In this document: positions 51,848 through 62,800 of the stretch, piece by piece
How positions within the stretch are numbered: position 1 is the first letter of the stretch
Layout of the letters: each line of letters opens with the position of its first letter
Assembly (NCBI RefSeq): GCF_000003815.2
Contig: NC_049983.1
Location: 3,085,960 to 3,149,959 of the forward strand
Length of the DNA: 64,000 bases
Direction of reading: 5' to 3'
DNA from: Branchiostoma floridae
Lineage: Eukaryota; Chordata; Leptocardii; Amphioxiformes; Branchiostomatidae
Position numbers and translations under genes: made by a program
The notes under the pieces: model-generated
The model's database searches: none
Seen by the model: the letters and a program-made list of their open reading frames with translations, nothing else
What the model was told of the DNA's origin: nothing

Positions 51848-52535
51848 CCAAGTCTCATACAGTGCATCAAAGGAAAAACCGTACAACTTGACAGACTGTT
51901 GAACAGAGCGGCAAGACTGATTACAGGATACAGACTTCAAGATCATGTCCTAGTTCACACCTTTCTAACTGCTGCAGGGCTGGAGTCTGTGCGTAACCGC
52001 GGTTGGAAACGGTCTCTCTTACTACAGTTTTCAAGTCAGTCTGGGAAAGGGCGCCATCGTATATGTCCACATTATTCCGATGGATGTCACCCCCGACACT
52101 AAGGGGCAACATACGTGCAGCGACTACACGGTTACGGGACTATGACCCCCACTTGCTTCAGTGGCCATCTGTGTAATAGAATGAATGAAAGACCTTTATT
52201 GTACATTCATGCTTCGACGGGCTAGGTACAGGTCACTGATAACAGACATAACAGACATATGGCTTGCAGAGACAGCAAGATACAATTGAACTAATTGTAG
52301 GGACTAAGCTAACAGGGTGGTCGACATCCTCTCGCTTCTTTGTACAGGTGTAGATATAGGAACAGATAATGTTTGATATACAGGGTTTATCTAGGCGCAT
52401 CAAAAATTGAAAGTGACGTCATTTCGTCGCGGCAGTCTGCAGTACTACGGCGTGCCGCTGTGGAACAAGCTCCCTCTCGAATCACGAAGTCTGATGAAGC
52501 TCAGGACATTTAAGCGCCAATTGACTTATACTTAA
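51848..52535 (+). pseudogene. LINE 3' fragment (non-LTR retrotransposon), interrupted
   Basis: Two coding pieces typical of the C-terminus of LINE ORF2: LDRLLNRAARLITGYRLQDH near 51890-51950 (the RAARLITG motif) and GVPLWNKLPLESRSLMKLRT then FKRQLTYT and TAA at 52450-52535. Between them about 200 bp beginning 'gaatgaatgaaagaccttta' looks like a separately inserted reversed repeat tail. No catalytic domain; dead. Confidence 0.65.
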
Positions 52536-53067
52536 CTGCTTAGTAATACAGTCTTTTTTACAGCTATGTTGTTATTGAAATATGCCACTATTGTTATTGT
52601 GTTGTTTCTATGTATGCCCAGGATTGCATGAAAAGCAGGTCTAGTCTGACCAGAGTTGTACGTTCCTGGTAAAATGAATAAAGTAGGTTTTCTACAACTT
52701 ATGATCCACTGCTCACCACCGAGTCACGTGTTCTATCTACCATAACGTGACGTCACAGATGAAGTGGATTGCTCATTCCTTGACAAAAGCATTGATGAAA
52801 ATTGTTGTAATTGACAAAGGCTGGAGTTAATCAAGTAAAATATTGTAATAACTGAACATTTGTCTTGGCAATTGCAGTTGTGTCTGTAATTTGTGTTTCT
52901 AAGCAACATTATTATCTCAATTTCAAGTGTTCTTAGAATTTAAATAACTTTTTAAACAATGTTAATAACGAAGTTTGTAAACTTAAACAAAATTCAGGCT
53001 AAAAGCCTGCAAGGTGGTGATTTTAATAAAGTTCAAAGTTCAATTACAGTTCAACTTTGAACCAGAC

Positions 53068-53528
53068 TAGGGCTGGGTACCGGTACGGTGGATCGGTACA
53101 AAACCGTTTTTTCTTGTTGGAACGGTCCGGAAAAACTGGAACTGAAAAACTCAGTGGACCGGATGTTGGACCGATTCGAAAATGAACAGATTATACCGAC
53201 AGATTATCACACGTTTTGGGGCTTACAGGTCCACGAAAATAACAAGAGAGAAGTACAGGAGAGTTGATAGTCATTCTTATCAAGTTTCCAAGTCAAACTT
53301 GATCAAAGTTAACAGAGGCAGTGTTGTTATGTTACACATGGAGAAAGGCTTTAAAACGCCAGTGGAAGTCACCAAACAGAATCATTAGTAGCGAAATGTT
53401 AATTTTTGTGCATCATCCATTCTCAAAAGTTTTCACACACAATCAAGTTCAGGTCCGGACCTGGAACTGATCCCATAGACCTGGACCGTACCTGGAACTG
53501 AATTTCCTGTACCGGTACCCACCCCTAA
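53068..53528 (-). mobile_element. Inverted-repeat element with GGTACCGGTAC-type ends, copy 2
   Basis: Ends 'agggctgggtaccggtac' and 'gtaccggtacccacccct'. The neighbouring unit has the uninterrupted text 'cccagattgtttcgaatac' (43760-43778), and the flanks here, 'ccagact' and 'ccatact', look like a worn 7-8-bp duplication; hAT-like by that measure. Confidence 0.6.
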
Positions 53529-53771
53529 TCCATACTGTTTTGAATGCTGCTCTGTGACTGGGAAGTTATGGCACTTGGAAATAATGCTACAACGCGAATG
53601 TTTTGAACAAGGTTTAATTCAGTGAACCGCAAAATTCTGTACATTCATTCGATAAGTGCCTATTAGTAAGTACCTGCAACGTGTGACCAAAAATATTATA
53701 TCTCGTGTATATAGTTTATACCTAGTATATTGCAGTTTAGGCCACGTTGATTCAATTTTATGGATGACGTC

Positions 53772-54145
53772 GTAGCCAGTATACCCACCCTTTGGCCTAA
53801 CAGATCAACGTCTGTATCTGCATCTATAGATTTATCTGTGTAGCTGGTATAAACGCCTTTCAGCGTAACACACAAGCTTCTGTATCTGCATCTGCATAGC
53901 CAGTATACCCACCCTTCGCCTAACAGATCAACGTCTGTATCTGCATCTATACATTTATCTGTATAACTGGTATAACTGCCTTTTTGTGTAACGCACAAGC
54001 TTCTGTATCTGTATCTGTGTAGCCAGTATACCCACCCTTTGGCCTAACGGATCAACGTCTGTATCTGCATCTATAGATTTATCTGTGTAGCTGGTATAAC
54101 TGCCTTTTTGTGTAACTCACCAGCTTCTGTATCTTTATCTGTCCA
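53772..54145 (+). repeat. Minisatellite, 3 copies of about 123 bp
   Basis: Copies start near 53772, 53895 and 54019 with 'tagccagtatacccaccctt' and contain 'cagatcaacgtctgtatctg'. A shorter related version flanks copy A (37640-37830). Confidence 0.8.
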
Positions 54146-54669
54146 TGTATCAGCCAGCCACTGCCCTTGTGTATAAAACACCAGTTTCGCAGGCACTTTG
54201 CCTGGAAGCAGCTGGTCATACCTCTATTTTGTACTTTATGTAATAGTTGTTGCCATACTTTGTACCATGTACAATTGTCGTGCAATAAAGTTCTTCTATC
54301 ACACCGAGCGTGTGAAAAAGTGAGCAACAATCACACATAACCTCTACACATCTAGCTTTTTGGTAAAGAGAAGATGCATACTTAGTTAGCAACAAGTTTC
54401 ACTCTACAATACATGTAGCTTTAGGAAAACATGAAAGCATTGTTTTAACACCTCAATCCTGGGTTGACTATTTTTAGGCCTTCCTTTTGTAAACCTACTT
54501 GTACTACCTTGCCAAAAGTGTTTTCTCATGAGAAACAGGTATTTATAAGCCCAATATTCACTAGGAATGCAATGGAAGTACTGTGTACTACTGTACTAGA
54601 CACAGGAATGTCAGATACTGTTCTGCTCTGCACCCTGTAGCTCTTGTAGGGGCCGTGTCGTTGCGCCCT

Positions 54670-54795
54670 CTAGTGTGTCCTGGCGGTACTGTATTGCCGT
54701 ATTCTCTCCATCACCCATGTCACGATGTCGCGGCGTGCGGTCTGGGCGTCCGGCTCCAGCTCAAACAGAGGTTTGCGGTAAACGCCGGGATAGAT
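54670..54795 (-). pseudogene. MGLL: MGLL copy C exon 7, inactivated
   Basis: Begins [20 protein letters not shown]: the catalytic His codon is CGC (Arg) instead of CAT/CAC. A single-base deletion after ERI shifts the frame to end RQYSTARTH then TAG, a third distinct C-terminus. No other selective feature argues for function. Confidence 0.88.
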
Positions 54796-55298
54796 CTACG
54801 AAGTTGAGGATAAATGGAACAAAATTATTACATCGACTCTTAACGTTTCCTCTTTAGCTTTACTATTCTTTGAAGCAAATTTCACAACAAGGGCTGGGTC
54901 ATCTAAGAAAGAACAAGTCTGGTTATAAAAATGTTATTACCATGGCGATGATGGTCTCTGGATAGTGGTGAACACAACATAACAAAACTCAAACTGGGAA
55001 TTGGCTGGAAGATCCTGTCATGAAGAGATTTTTTACTGCTGGTTCAGAGGCCATAAGTCCTGAAGATTGGTCATGTACTACAAACAGATTCTAATGCAAC
55101 TTGAGATTGTATTATAGTTTCAAGATGACATTGTAGATCTAGATACTATTTTCCACTAGAATATTATAGTATTATGTACTCCTTACCATTTATCTATACT
55201 TTGTGCATAACCATCTCATCACCAGCTGGAACCGCAGCCCTACTCAAGACTGTTTTTCTACCTCGAATTCAAGTGCCTTACCCTAGACTTTTCCTCTG

Positions 55299-55321
55299 AT
55301 TGGTATTCCAGGAATACCAAT
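55299..55321 (+). repeat. Perfect short palindrome
   Basis: ATTGGTATTCC, A, GGAATACCAAT: 11-bp arms around one base. Lies in AT-rich sequence between MGLL copy C exons 6 and 7. Function unknown. Confidence 0.6.
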
Positions 55322-55789
55322 CCAACATTGCCCTCTCTCTGGAATTCCATCAATCTGTGGCCTATTGTTCCAGTTTTCGTATAATGCCTCTAGCGCTAGC
55401 CCCAAAGGGAGTCGCATGACTCACTTTCTACCAGCGGCTGGAATTACAGCAGCCCTGCCCACTTACACTGGCTCTCTGATGGGAAGTTCAAACATTCCTG
55501 CTATGGACCAGTATTCCTGTGGACACATGCCTGTACAATTCCTAGAATTCTTGCAGACTGAACACAATAAATACAATTTGGCTCGCCCATGAGTCGTCGC
55601 CCAAAAGGTCTGCTTGTTGATTTCCGGGTACACGTTGATCTTTGCCAGTAAGGTCATGTAGGGTTTACTTTGATGTGGACCATTCGGCGCCGATCCTCTA
55701 TTTTAGTCTGACCGTAGTACGCATGAGTACGGAAAGGAAGTATCGTCATTGCGAAGGATACGCAATAGACGTTGGGCCACACATACTGT

Positions 55790-56205
55790 CACACACTTTC
55801 CAGGCTGATCAAAACGTGCACGTGGGTGCGCCAGGTCTCCCGTCCAGGTGAATGATGTCAATCATCGTAAGACTGACACGAGACGGAGGTTCGCCAGGCC
55901 TCCATCCGGGCAATTTGTAGTGAATCACCAACACCAGACAGAAGAATTTGCACCACTGTTCACCGGAGCATGCCCCTACTCTTTTGCAAAATGTGTAGTG
56001 GGTTCCTTAACATGCGTGGAGTGTACATTCATATATATATAACGGGACCTCCATTTAACGTCCTATCCGAGGGACATCCTAGCCAAAGCCAGGAACTCCT
56101 GTAAAGTACCTTTCCTAAGGGCATAAGATCGGTGACATGGCAGGATGCGAACCCAGGACCCGAAATTCTAGAGCCAAACACGCAACCTTTACGCCAATCG
56201 ACCCC
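55790..56205 (-). repeat. SINE-like repeat in intron 6 of MGLL copy C
   Basis: Same repeat and position as in copies A and B. On the minus strand a head with 'cctgggttcgcatcctgcc' is followed by the uninterrupted 'ctcggataggacgttaaatg' (complement at 56050-56070), the empty site for the TTAA element at 2921-3445. Confidence 0.65.
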
Positions 56206-56226
56206 CCCCCCCCCCCTTCTACCTAA

Positions 56227-56408
56227 CTTCAACTGTTTGTCCGCCACTGAGGTGTGCTGGTACAGAAGCTTGGTTCCGTCGATGAGAGTTATCTTGTCCT
56301 GGTCACCATGCAGGGCCAGGAGAGGCTTGCGGCGCTCAGGAACTGGACCGCCCAGCGAGCACAGACACGACCGTGAAAAATTAACGGGTCGTCTTCGAAC
56401 GCCTTCAC
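56227..56408 (-). pseudogene. MGLL: MGLL copy C exon 6, frameshifted
   Basis: Starts VKAFEDDPLIFHGRVCARWA-like and ends DKQLK, but is 182 bp instead of 216: a 34-bp deletion (the part coding around [10 protein letters not shown]) shifts the frame, and the splice donor GT is TT. With the lost His in exon 7 this copy is a pseudogene. No exons 1-5 are seen upstream. Confidence 0.9.
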
Positions 56409-56472
56409 CTGTAAGTAACGGAAGAACTTTAACCTCGATGAAAATGGGTGTATCAATTTTGGCGTTCCTACA

Positions 56473-56477
<5 letters not shown>

Positions 56478-56517
<40 letters not shown>
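56478..56517 (+). repeat. (GT)n tract
   Basis: About 20 GT units beside MGLL copy C exon 6, in the same relative place as the tract in copy A. Confidence 0.85.
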
Positions 56518-56519
<2 letters not shown>

Positions 56520-56714
56520 ACTTTGGCATTAGTATCCATTTCGGCACTTTCAATTTACGGCATGCAGATCCTCATTTTGCAGCTGATCTGTACGATTTAC
56601 AGTGTGGTTCAAAGTCTTTTTAGCGACGCCTCAGGGGCTAGCCTACTAGTATAGTGTGCGTCCGTTTGACAAGAATTCACAAATTTCCGCAGGCATGTCA
56701 GGCCTAGTTCCACG

Positions 56715-57294
56715 CCTAGTTGCATCATCCCTTTAGAGGGGAATAACTCGGGAATGGGTTGACGGATCTTCATGATATTTGGAATGTAGATAGCTTCAGA
56801 GATGCCTTACATAATCAAATGCTAATCATGCACATCAAGGGCTAATTTGCATAATTCATGAGGACAGTTTATAAGTACACTGCATTTCATGTTAGACTAC
56901 TCAAATATGCCATATGTAACTCAAAAAGAGAGAAATATTAGGCTTACTGTTAAGCATATATCCGATTGGCAAATATTCCCGAAATTCCACAGCAATTCGT
57001 CCGCGCGTGCGCAATTGCACCATCCTTTTGGAAGGGAATAACTCGGGAAGGGGTTGACGGATCATTGTGATTTTCGATATGTAGATAAATTCGGAGATGC
57101 CTTCCATAAATAAGGGCTATCAATGCAAACCAGGGGGTAATTTGCATGATTAATATAATTAATGAGCACAGTTTATTAAGCCACAGTATTTCATAATACT
57201 AGAACACTTAAACATGACAAATGTAACTAGAAAAGAGAGAAATATCGATAGACATCAATTATGCAGTGCAGCTAGAACGTAAAGCACGAATGAG
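56715..57294 (+). repeat. Tandem repeat of about 294 bp, two copies, running into a gap
   Basis: Copies begin near 56720 and 57014 with 'ttgca(t/c)catcc' and share 'gggaataactcggga', 'ggttgacggatc' and 'gagatgcctt'. The second reaches the N run at 57295. Satellite-like; more units may lie in the gap. Confidence 0.7.
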
Positions 57295-58062
57295 NNNNNN
57301 NNNNNNNNNNNNNNNNNNNNNNNNNNNNNNNNNNNNNNNNNNNNNNNNNNNNNNNNNNNNNNNNNNNNNNNNNNNNNNNNNNNNNNNNNNNNNNNNNNNN
57401 NNNNNNNNNNNNNNNNNNNNNNNNNNNNNNNNNNNNNNNNNNNNNNNNNNNNNNNNNNNNNNNNNNNNNNNNNNNNNNNNNNNNNNNNNNNNNNNNNNNN
57501 NNNNNNNNNNNNNNNNNNNNNNNNNNNNNNNNNNNNNNNNNNNNNNNNNNNNNNNNNNNNNNNNNNNNNNNNNNNNNNNNNNNNNNNNNNNNNNNNNNNN
57601 NNNNNNNNNNNNNNNNNNNNNNNNNNNNNNNNNNNNNNNNNNNNNNNNNNNNNNNNNNNNNNNNNNNNNNNNNNNNNNNNNNNNNNNNNNNNNNNNNNNN
57701 NNNNNNNNNNNNNNNNNNNNNNNNNNNNNNNNNNNNNNNNNNNNNNNNNNNNNNNNNNNNNNNNNNNNNNNNNNNNNNNNNNNNNNNNNNNNNNNNNNNN
57801 NNNNNNNNNNNNNNNNNNNNNNNNNNNNNNNNNNNNNNNNNNNNNNNNNNNNNNNNNNNNNNNNNNNNNNNNNNNNNNNNNNNNNNNNNNNNNNNNNNNN
57901 NNNNNNNNNNNNNNNNNNNNNNNNNNNNNNNNNNNNNNNNNNNNNNNNNNNNNNNNNNNNNNNNNNNNNNNNNNNNNNNNNNNNNNNNNNNNNNNNNNNN
58001 NNNNNNNNNNNNNNNNNNNNNNNNNNNNNNNNNNNNNNNNNNNNNNNNNNNNNNNNNNNNNN
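57295..58062. other. Assembly gap (N run)
   Basis: 768 unresolved bases bordered on the left by a tandem repeat. Could hold MGLL copy C exons or more satellite. Confidence 0.9.
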
Positions 58063-59626
58063 CATGTACATGTACAGTATTTAACTTTCTCTGGACTGAA
58101 AAACTGGGACCGCCATAGCCATGCAATCTGAGCACTTTCTCGTCCTTATTAGGTTGTCTTGCCATGGACGTTTAGTCATAGAAATGAGATTTTGACTTCC
58201 CTTTCTTCTGCTTATTTTTGTAGAATTCCACAGCATTAAGTATAGGTAGGGTATGCCCTAAAACGTTAGGGTGTTACATCAAACAAGTGGATTTACACAA
58301 CGCAGATTATCCATTCAATTTACATAACTTTAGGTGATGTGACAAAGGGCCGTTCATGTCATGTGGCGCCGACCATCCGCATGCATCATTGGCGAATGAC
58401 CTGCGATTGGTTAAATAAGCCAGTGCTTGCCTTGCATTGTATCTATTTACAAGCGTTGTGCAATGAACTTTGACTTGCCTTTTTCTAGCCCTCCGTAAGA
58501 ACCACTGACTCATTCCTTTCGCTTGCTATCCGTCTTAAGCAAACAAAAAGAATGAGTCAGCGGCAACTGCAGAAGATGGTGCCTATCCTAGGCATAGAAA
58601 CAGAGTCCTAGGCTCATTTTCAGCTGCAGTGCCGTAATGAACTGCTACCTCTGGTCGTGTGCTGCAATCAATTTCATTATCTCAGATAACCAATCATACA
58701 AGAGCATTCCTTTGACCAATAACACCGGCGGATTTTCTAGACTAGACCAATCGTGTATAGACTAGCCCCTGTGGTTACCTGTCTGAAACCCCAAAGTGTC
58801 GCGTCGTTCGTCTGCCAGCCGTCTGATGTGACAGACATACCTCGCAACTCTCATTACAAAAGGGCAGCACGACCGCTGTGAATCCTTTGTACTTCAAGCC
58901 GTGTCTAACCCAAGACAACAGGTTAGTAGGGTCGTTTTTCACATAGTGCATTTATGTGTTTTAAGCAAATTATCAACAGTCCAATGTAATGCCAATAATC
59001 GGCAACGTTAACGTTGAATTCTTTTGTGAACGTTGGAGGACATAAAAACGCGGACCTACCGGCGCTTACGTGTAAGGCTATTTCAATACGACCGATCACT
59101 GCTGTTGTTTACATCCGGGGTATTCCACGGCTGGCGCCTACCAGAATGGCAGTAGATTGGATTAAAAATTCATATTTGAATTAGCAGATCAAATTATTGG
59201 TTGATATGTAAATCAATCTTTTTCCAAACACCTGCTTTTTGCCTACCACTGCGTCACCGTGAGCGTGACATCATCGCGATCGCTCGTATTCCAACAAAGC
59301 AAGAAGACTGTCTCGACCTAATTGCAATAATTTCGCTTTGTTGCTTCCAGGATCTTATTGGTGCCATCAAGACGGATCAACTGCAGCTGCAATGTTCATG
59401 TTGGGACTTATCCCGGTGAGAGGTTGTCCGATGCCATCTCCACGGCTAGCTGTACGGTGACGTCCAGAAGATCGGTGCTCGTGTGAAAGCCCTGTCGGAG
59501 GACCCGAAACTAAGTTAAGTTCTTGTGTGTCTTATGGGGTGTGAAACGGAAACATATTGTAGAGATGGTCTGGGACTAACTTGTCGGCATGATAGGAAGT
59601 AAACAATTTGTGCGGTCTCTTATGTA
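58063..59626. other. No gene recognised
   Basis: Contains a small inverted pair 'tgactcattc' / 'gaatgagtca' (58507-58558). The segment 59295-59620 is duplicated at 60290-60510 ('ctgtctcgacctaatt', 'ttgcttccaggatcttattg'). Near 59246 'gcgtcaccgtgagcgtgac' weakly recalls histone H4 codons 18-24, but too briefly to call. Confidence 0.5.
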
Positions 59627-60227
59627 TTAAACTATAGGCCGGTGTCTCTGACATCGGTCTGTGGTAAAGTGCTCGAACACATCGTGCACAGCCACATGAT
59701 GAAACATCTAGACACTCATGGCATTCTGTCCCTAGCGCAACATGGCTTCAGAAAGGGTCTGTCCTGCGAGAGCCAGCTGGTGCTTACCCTCCAAGACCTG
59801 GCCAAAAACATGGACCAGAACAAACAGGTCGATGCCATGGTGCTTGACTTTAGCAACGCATTCGATACCGTGCCTCACGAACGTCTGCTGAGCAAACTCG
59901 AGCACTATGGTATTTCTGGCCTCCTTCAGTCTTGGCTCAGGGCCTTCCTTGCGGAGAGAACCCAGAGGGTTGTCTTTGACGGTGGAACATCTCAAGTACC
60001 AGCCAATTTTCGCCCGCACTGACACATACAAATTCTCATACTTTCCCAGAACAATTCCGGAGTGGCATTCCCTGCCTGGCACGGTACTAAGTGCTCCCAC
60101 CGTTGAGTGCTTCCGTGCCAGGCAGGACGGCTGCCCGCCCTTACCCGGTATATGAATCGGGTGCGGGACCTCAAACCCCCCCCCCCCTCCCCTACTTTGC
60201 CCCACGCGGGGTCATCTGGGGGTACCT

Positions 60228-60286
<59 letters not shown>

Positions 60287-60290
60287 TTAC
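59627..60290 (+). pseudogene. LINE reverse transcriptase fragment with (GAT)n tail
   Basis: Opens NYRPVSLTSVCGKVLEHIVH and includes QHGFRKGLSCESQL and motif A LDFSNAFDTVPH of CR1/Jockey-type non-LTR reverse transcriptases. The catalytic ADD box is missing: after about 120 codons the frame jumps to DTYKFSYFPRTIPEWHSLPG, the usual C-terminus, so the middle is deleted. The 3' end has a poly-C stretch and a (GAT)n tail (60226-60283). It lies between two duplicated flanks. Confidence 0.8.
60226..60283 (+). repeat. (GAT)n microsatellite
   Basis: About 19 units at the 3' end of the LINE fragment, acting as its tail. Confidence 0.9.
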
Positions 60291-60615
60291 AACAAAACAA
60301 GAAGGCTGTCTCGACCTAATTATAATAATTTCGCTTTGTTGCTTCCAGGATCTTATTGGTACCATCGAGCTCGGATCAACCAGAGGACCTGAAACTAAGT
60401 TAAGTTGTTATTTGTCTTATGGGGTGTGAAATGGAAACATATTGCAGAGATGGGCTGGGACTAACTTGTCATCGGCATGATAGGAAGTAAATAATTTGTG
60501 AGGTTACTTTAACTTTAAAAAATCTCTTGGTTGATGGTAAGGCGCTTGAGTGTGTTTTGTTGACATCTCGAGTGATGATGCAGGTAGGGGTTTATATCAG
60601 GACATTTTGTAAATG

Positions 60616-61002
60616 GAGGCTCCTTTTGCACTCAGGTCTTCAGTCCGTTTATGTGGTGTACAGGCCTGGTGTGTGGCTGATTTGGTTTCTGTGACTGTGT
60701 CGATGGCCGGCATTGTATTCGGCCAGTTACTGTAAATTCTGGTTGTTGTTTTTTTAAAACAGGGACTTCCCTGATTCACCATCTGTTGTCATTTCTGTTT
60801 TATGTCGTGGTCAGTGGTTGTCGGGAACCTAGACCATTACATAATCTGCCTTGTGTCGTTATCTTGGGTCCCGAACCAAGAGAACGACACAGGCCAGAAA
60901 GGAAAACAGGTGGCTGAAGAGCCTATTTAATATCAATAGTAAAATTTGCTTCATTTAGAAGCACTATACTTTTTGGTGTCGACACAGTTACAGAAACCGA
61001 AT
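60616..61002 (+). repeat. 390-bp duplicated segment with hairpin, copy 1
   Basis: Begins 'aggctccttttgcac' and ends 'cacagaaaccgaatca' (with small differences) and is roughly 90 percent identical to 62756-63137. It contains a strong hairpin at 60852-60891: arms of 15-16 bp with one mismatch around 'gtcccgaa'. Its left end looks like part of a decayed histone H4 frame. Confidence 0.75.
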
Positions 61003-61335
61003 CAGCTATTCAATGGGCTTGTATAAGGCAGAAACAGACTGAAGCCATTACTCTCAAAATTGTAACCAAAACAAACGGCAGCATTACTTGGAATTTCAGC
61101 AAAGCGCACTCTTGTGCTTTCCATCATTCAAGAGATCATGATTATTCCCGCTATGTCTATGTTAAACCAAGAATTGAAATTACAATCACAAATCAAGTTA
61201 ACTTCCTGTCATGCCTCATTCACATACTTAGCTAAGCTTACTTTAAGTATTAGGTATAGTCTTTACCATATTTCTTGGTGAAGTTTCATTTTTGTCTCGT
61301 CTTTTATACTGAGGATCATCGTACCGTAAGAAGAA

Positions 61336-61405
61336 ATGTCTGGACGCGGAAAGGGTGGCTAGGGCTGGCGAAGGAAGGTGCCGAACGTGAACGATTCGCA
61401 GTCTT
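61336..61405 (+). pseudogene. Histone H4-like pseudogene fragment 1
   Basis: ATG TCT GGA CGC GGA AAG GGT encodes MSGRGKGG, the exact start of histone H4, then a stop; diluted H4-like text continues ('ggcgaaggaaggtgccgaac'). Preceded by 'accgtaagaagaa'. Confidence 0.65.
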
Positions 61406-61808
61406 CCCACACATATGACAAGGTATCGTATCGTATTGTGTGAAAGCAGTTTTTGATTATAGCTAGGACAACGTTCTTTGCCAATGAATAACAATTCATT
61501 TGTGTTGGCAAGTTTAAGTTTATAGTTTCATTTTCAATGTTTGTACCCGAACAATTAATGCTCGGGTATAAATTAATGCTTGAATGACGCATATGAATAC
61601 ATTTGTATTATGGTTGGAATGTTTGTCAGGTGGATCATGGAAAAGTTTGGCATACGCATTCTTCATCTGAATATCAGATAGTCTGTATAGAGGTTTGGGG
61701 TGTCCAGTTTCTAGGTGCCATTGGACAGGCCTTAATCCTTTTGTGTTTGTGGCAGCGGTGGTACGGCAGCTGATGCATATGTCTGTTTCTTCTACCGATT
61801 TGTTAGAA

Positions 61809-61925
61809 ATGACTGAACGTGGAAAGCAATGAACAGAGTTGGATAATGGACGTGTAAAGCGTCACCGTTACTGAAAGTGATTCGTGACAACGTCCGGTGC
61901 ATCACCAAGGCACGAGTCTTTCCGA
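61809..61925 (+). pseudogene. Histone H4-like pseudogene fragment 2
   Basis: Starts MTERGK then stops, but downstream 'aaagcgtcaccgt', a 5-bp insertion, and 'aaagtgattcgtgacaacgt' plus 'gcatcaccaag' match H4 codons for KRHR-KVLRDN-GITK. The best preserved fragment. Leader 'tctaccgatttgttagaa' is shared with fragment 4. Confidence 0.75.
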
Positions 61926-62059
61926 GACACAGACAAGGTATTGTACTGCATTGTGTGTCCAGTTCGTATACTCGCCAATGGACAGCCGGCGTTGAACCAT
62001 TTGTGTTAGTTGCAGCGGTAGTGAGGCAGTTCATGCATGTCTGTTTCTTTTGCCGGTTT

Positions 62060-62115
62060 CACAGCAAGGCCTGCCGGGAAAATGTGGGCAAAGGAGGTGC
62101 CAGGCATCCGAGGAG
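62060..62115 (+). pseudogene. Histone H4-like pseudogene fragment 3
   Basis: 'gggaaaatgtgggcaaagga' followed by 'ggtgccaggcatccgaggag' resembles H4 codons for GLGKGGAKRHRK; one frame reads ENVGKGGARHPRR. Shorter and more decayed. Further homology to 62290 is uncertain. Confidence 0.45.
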
Positions 62116-62635
62116 ACAGTGGTCCTGGCGGAAGCCGTCTTGGTGCCACTTCCCAAAGTTGGATTCGTTGAAAGTCGTCTTCATCAGCTTCTTGAGAAGA
62201 CATTTCATAACTGGATGTTTAGAGGACAGTCCGTATGTCAATCATCTCTACAAGACCTGATCAGTCTTTCACGGACATATGACAAGGTATGGCACAGTGT
62301 GTTGTGTAAAATTAGGCAATCGGCCTATAGCTAGGCATGTTTGTAGCATTGTATCTTGTTTGCGCAGTATTGTCAGTCTGTATAAACCGACAGTAGTAAC
62401 ATTTGTAGGACTACCCGAAACGTTCTAATTGTGTTGTACTGTGTTTTGTGAAAGTAGCTTTTCTTAATTGTAGGACAGCAGTCTTTTTCCTTTGTGCTGG
62501 TAAATTTAAGCTTACAGTTTCAATGTCTGGACCCGAACAGTGCTTTGGAGAGTTTTATTTCTATAATCAAAATTATGACTGGTTGAACAGTTTGTGTGAG
62601 GTTGCATATATGTTTGTTCTACCGATTTGGCAGAA

Positions 62636-62800
62636 ATGCCTGGACTTGCTAAGGGCGAAGGAGCTGGGAATGGAGGCTTCAGGTGCTACCATCACTGACG
62701 GTGCTTCGTGGCAACATCCAGTTCATCACGAAGCCAAGGAGTCATTCAGTCTCTCCAAGGCTCCTTTTGCACGCAGGGCTTCAGTCCGTTTCTGTGTTAT
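62636..62800 (+). pseudogene. Histone H4-like pseudogene fragment 4
   Basis: ATG after 'ctaccgatttggcagaa', then MPGLAKGEGAGNGG. After frameshifts 'ggtgcttcgtggcaacatcc' and 'catcacgaagcca' match H4 VLRDNIQ-ITKP, and 'gcacgcagggcttcagtccg' matches ARRGGVK. Coding frame broken by TGA and indels. Confidence 0.65.

Noticed and set aside
49787-51891. Long frames crossing N runs
   Set aside because: Gaps translate as unknown residues; no coding evidence. The real content is MGLL copy B introns and missing exons.
60107-60319. Frame ending in a poly-Asp run
   Set aside because: The Asp run is the (GAT)n tail of the LINE fragment.
62059-62334. Possible histone H2A-like frame (RLHQLLEK text near 62175)
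   Set aside because: Similarity to the H2A RVHRLLRK region is short and could be chance; only the H4-like start at 62060 is listed, at low confidence.
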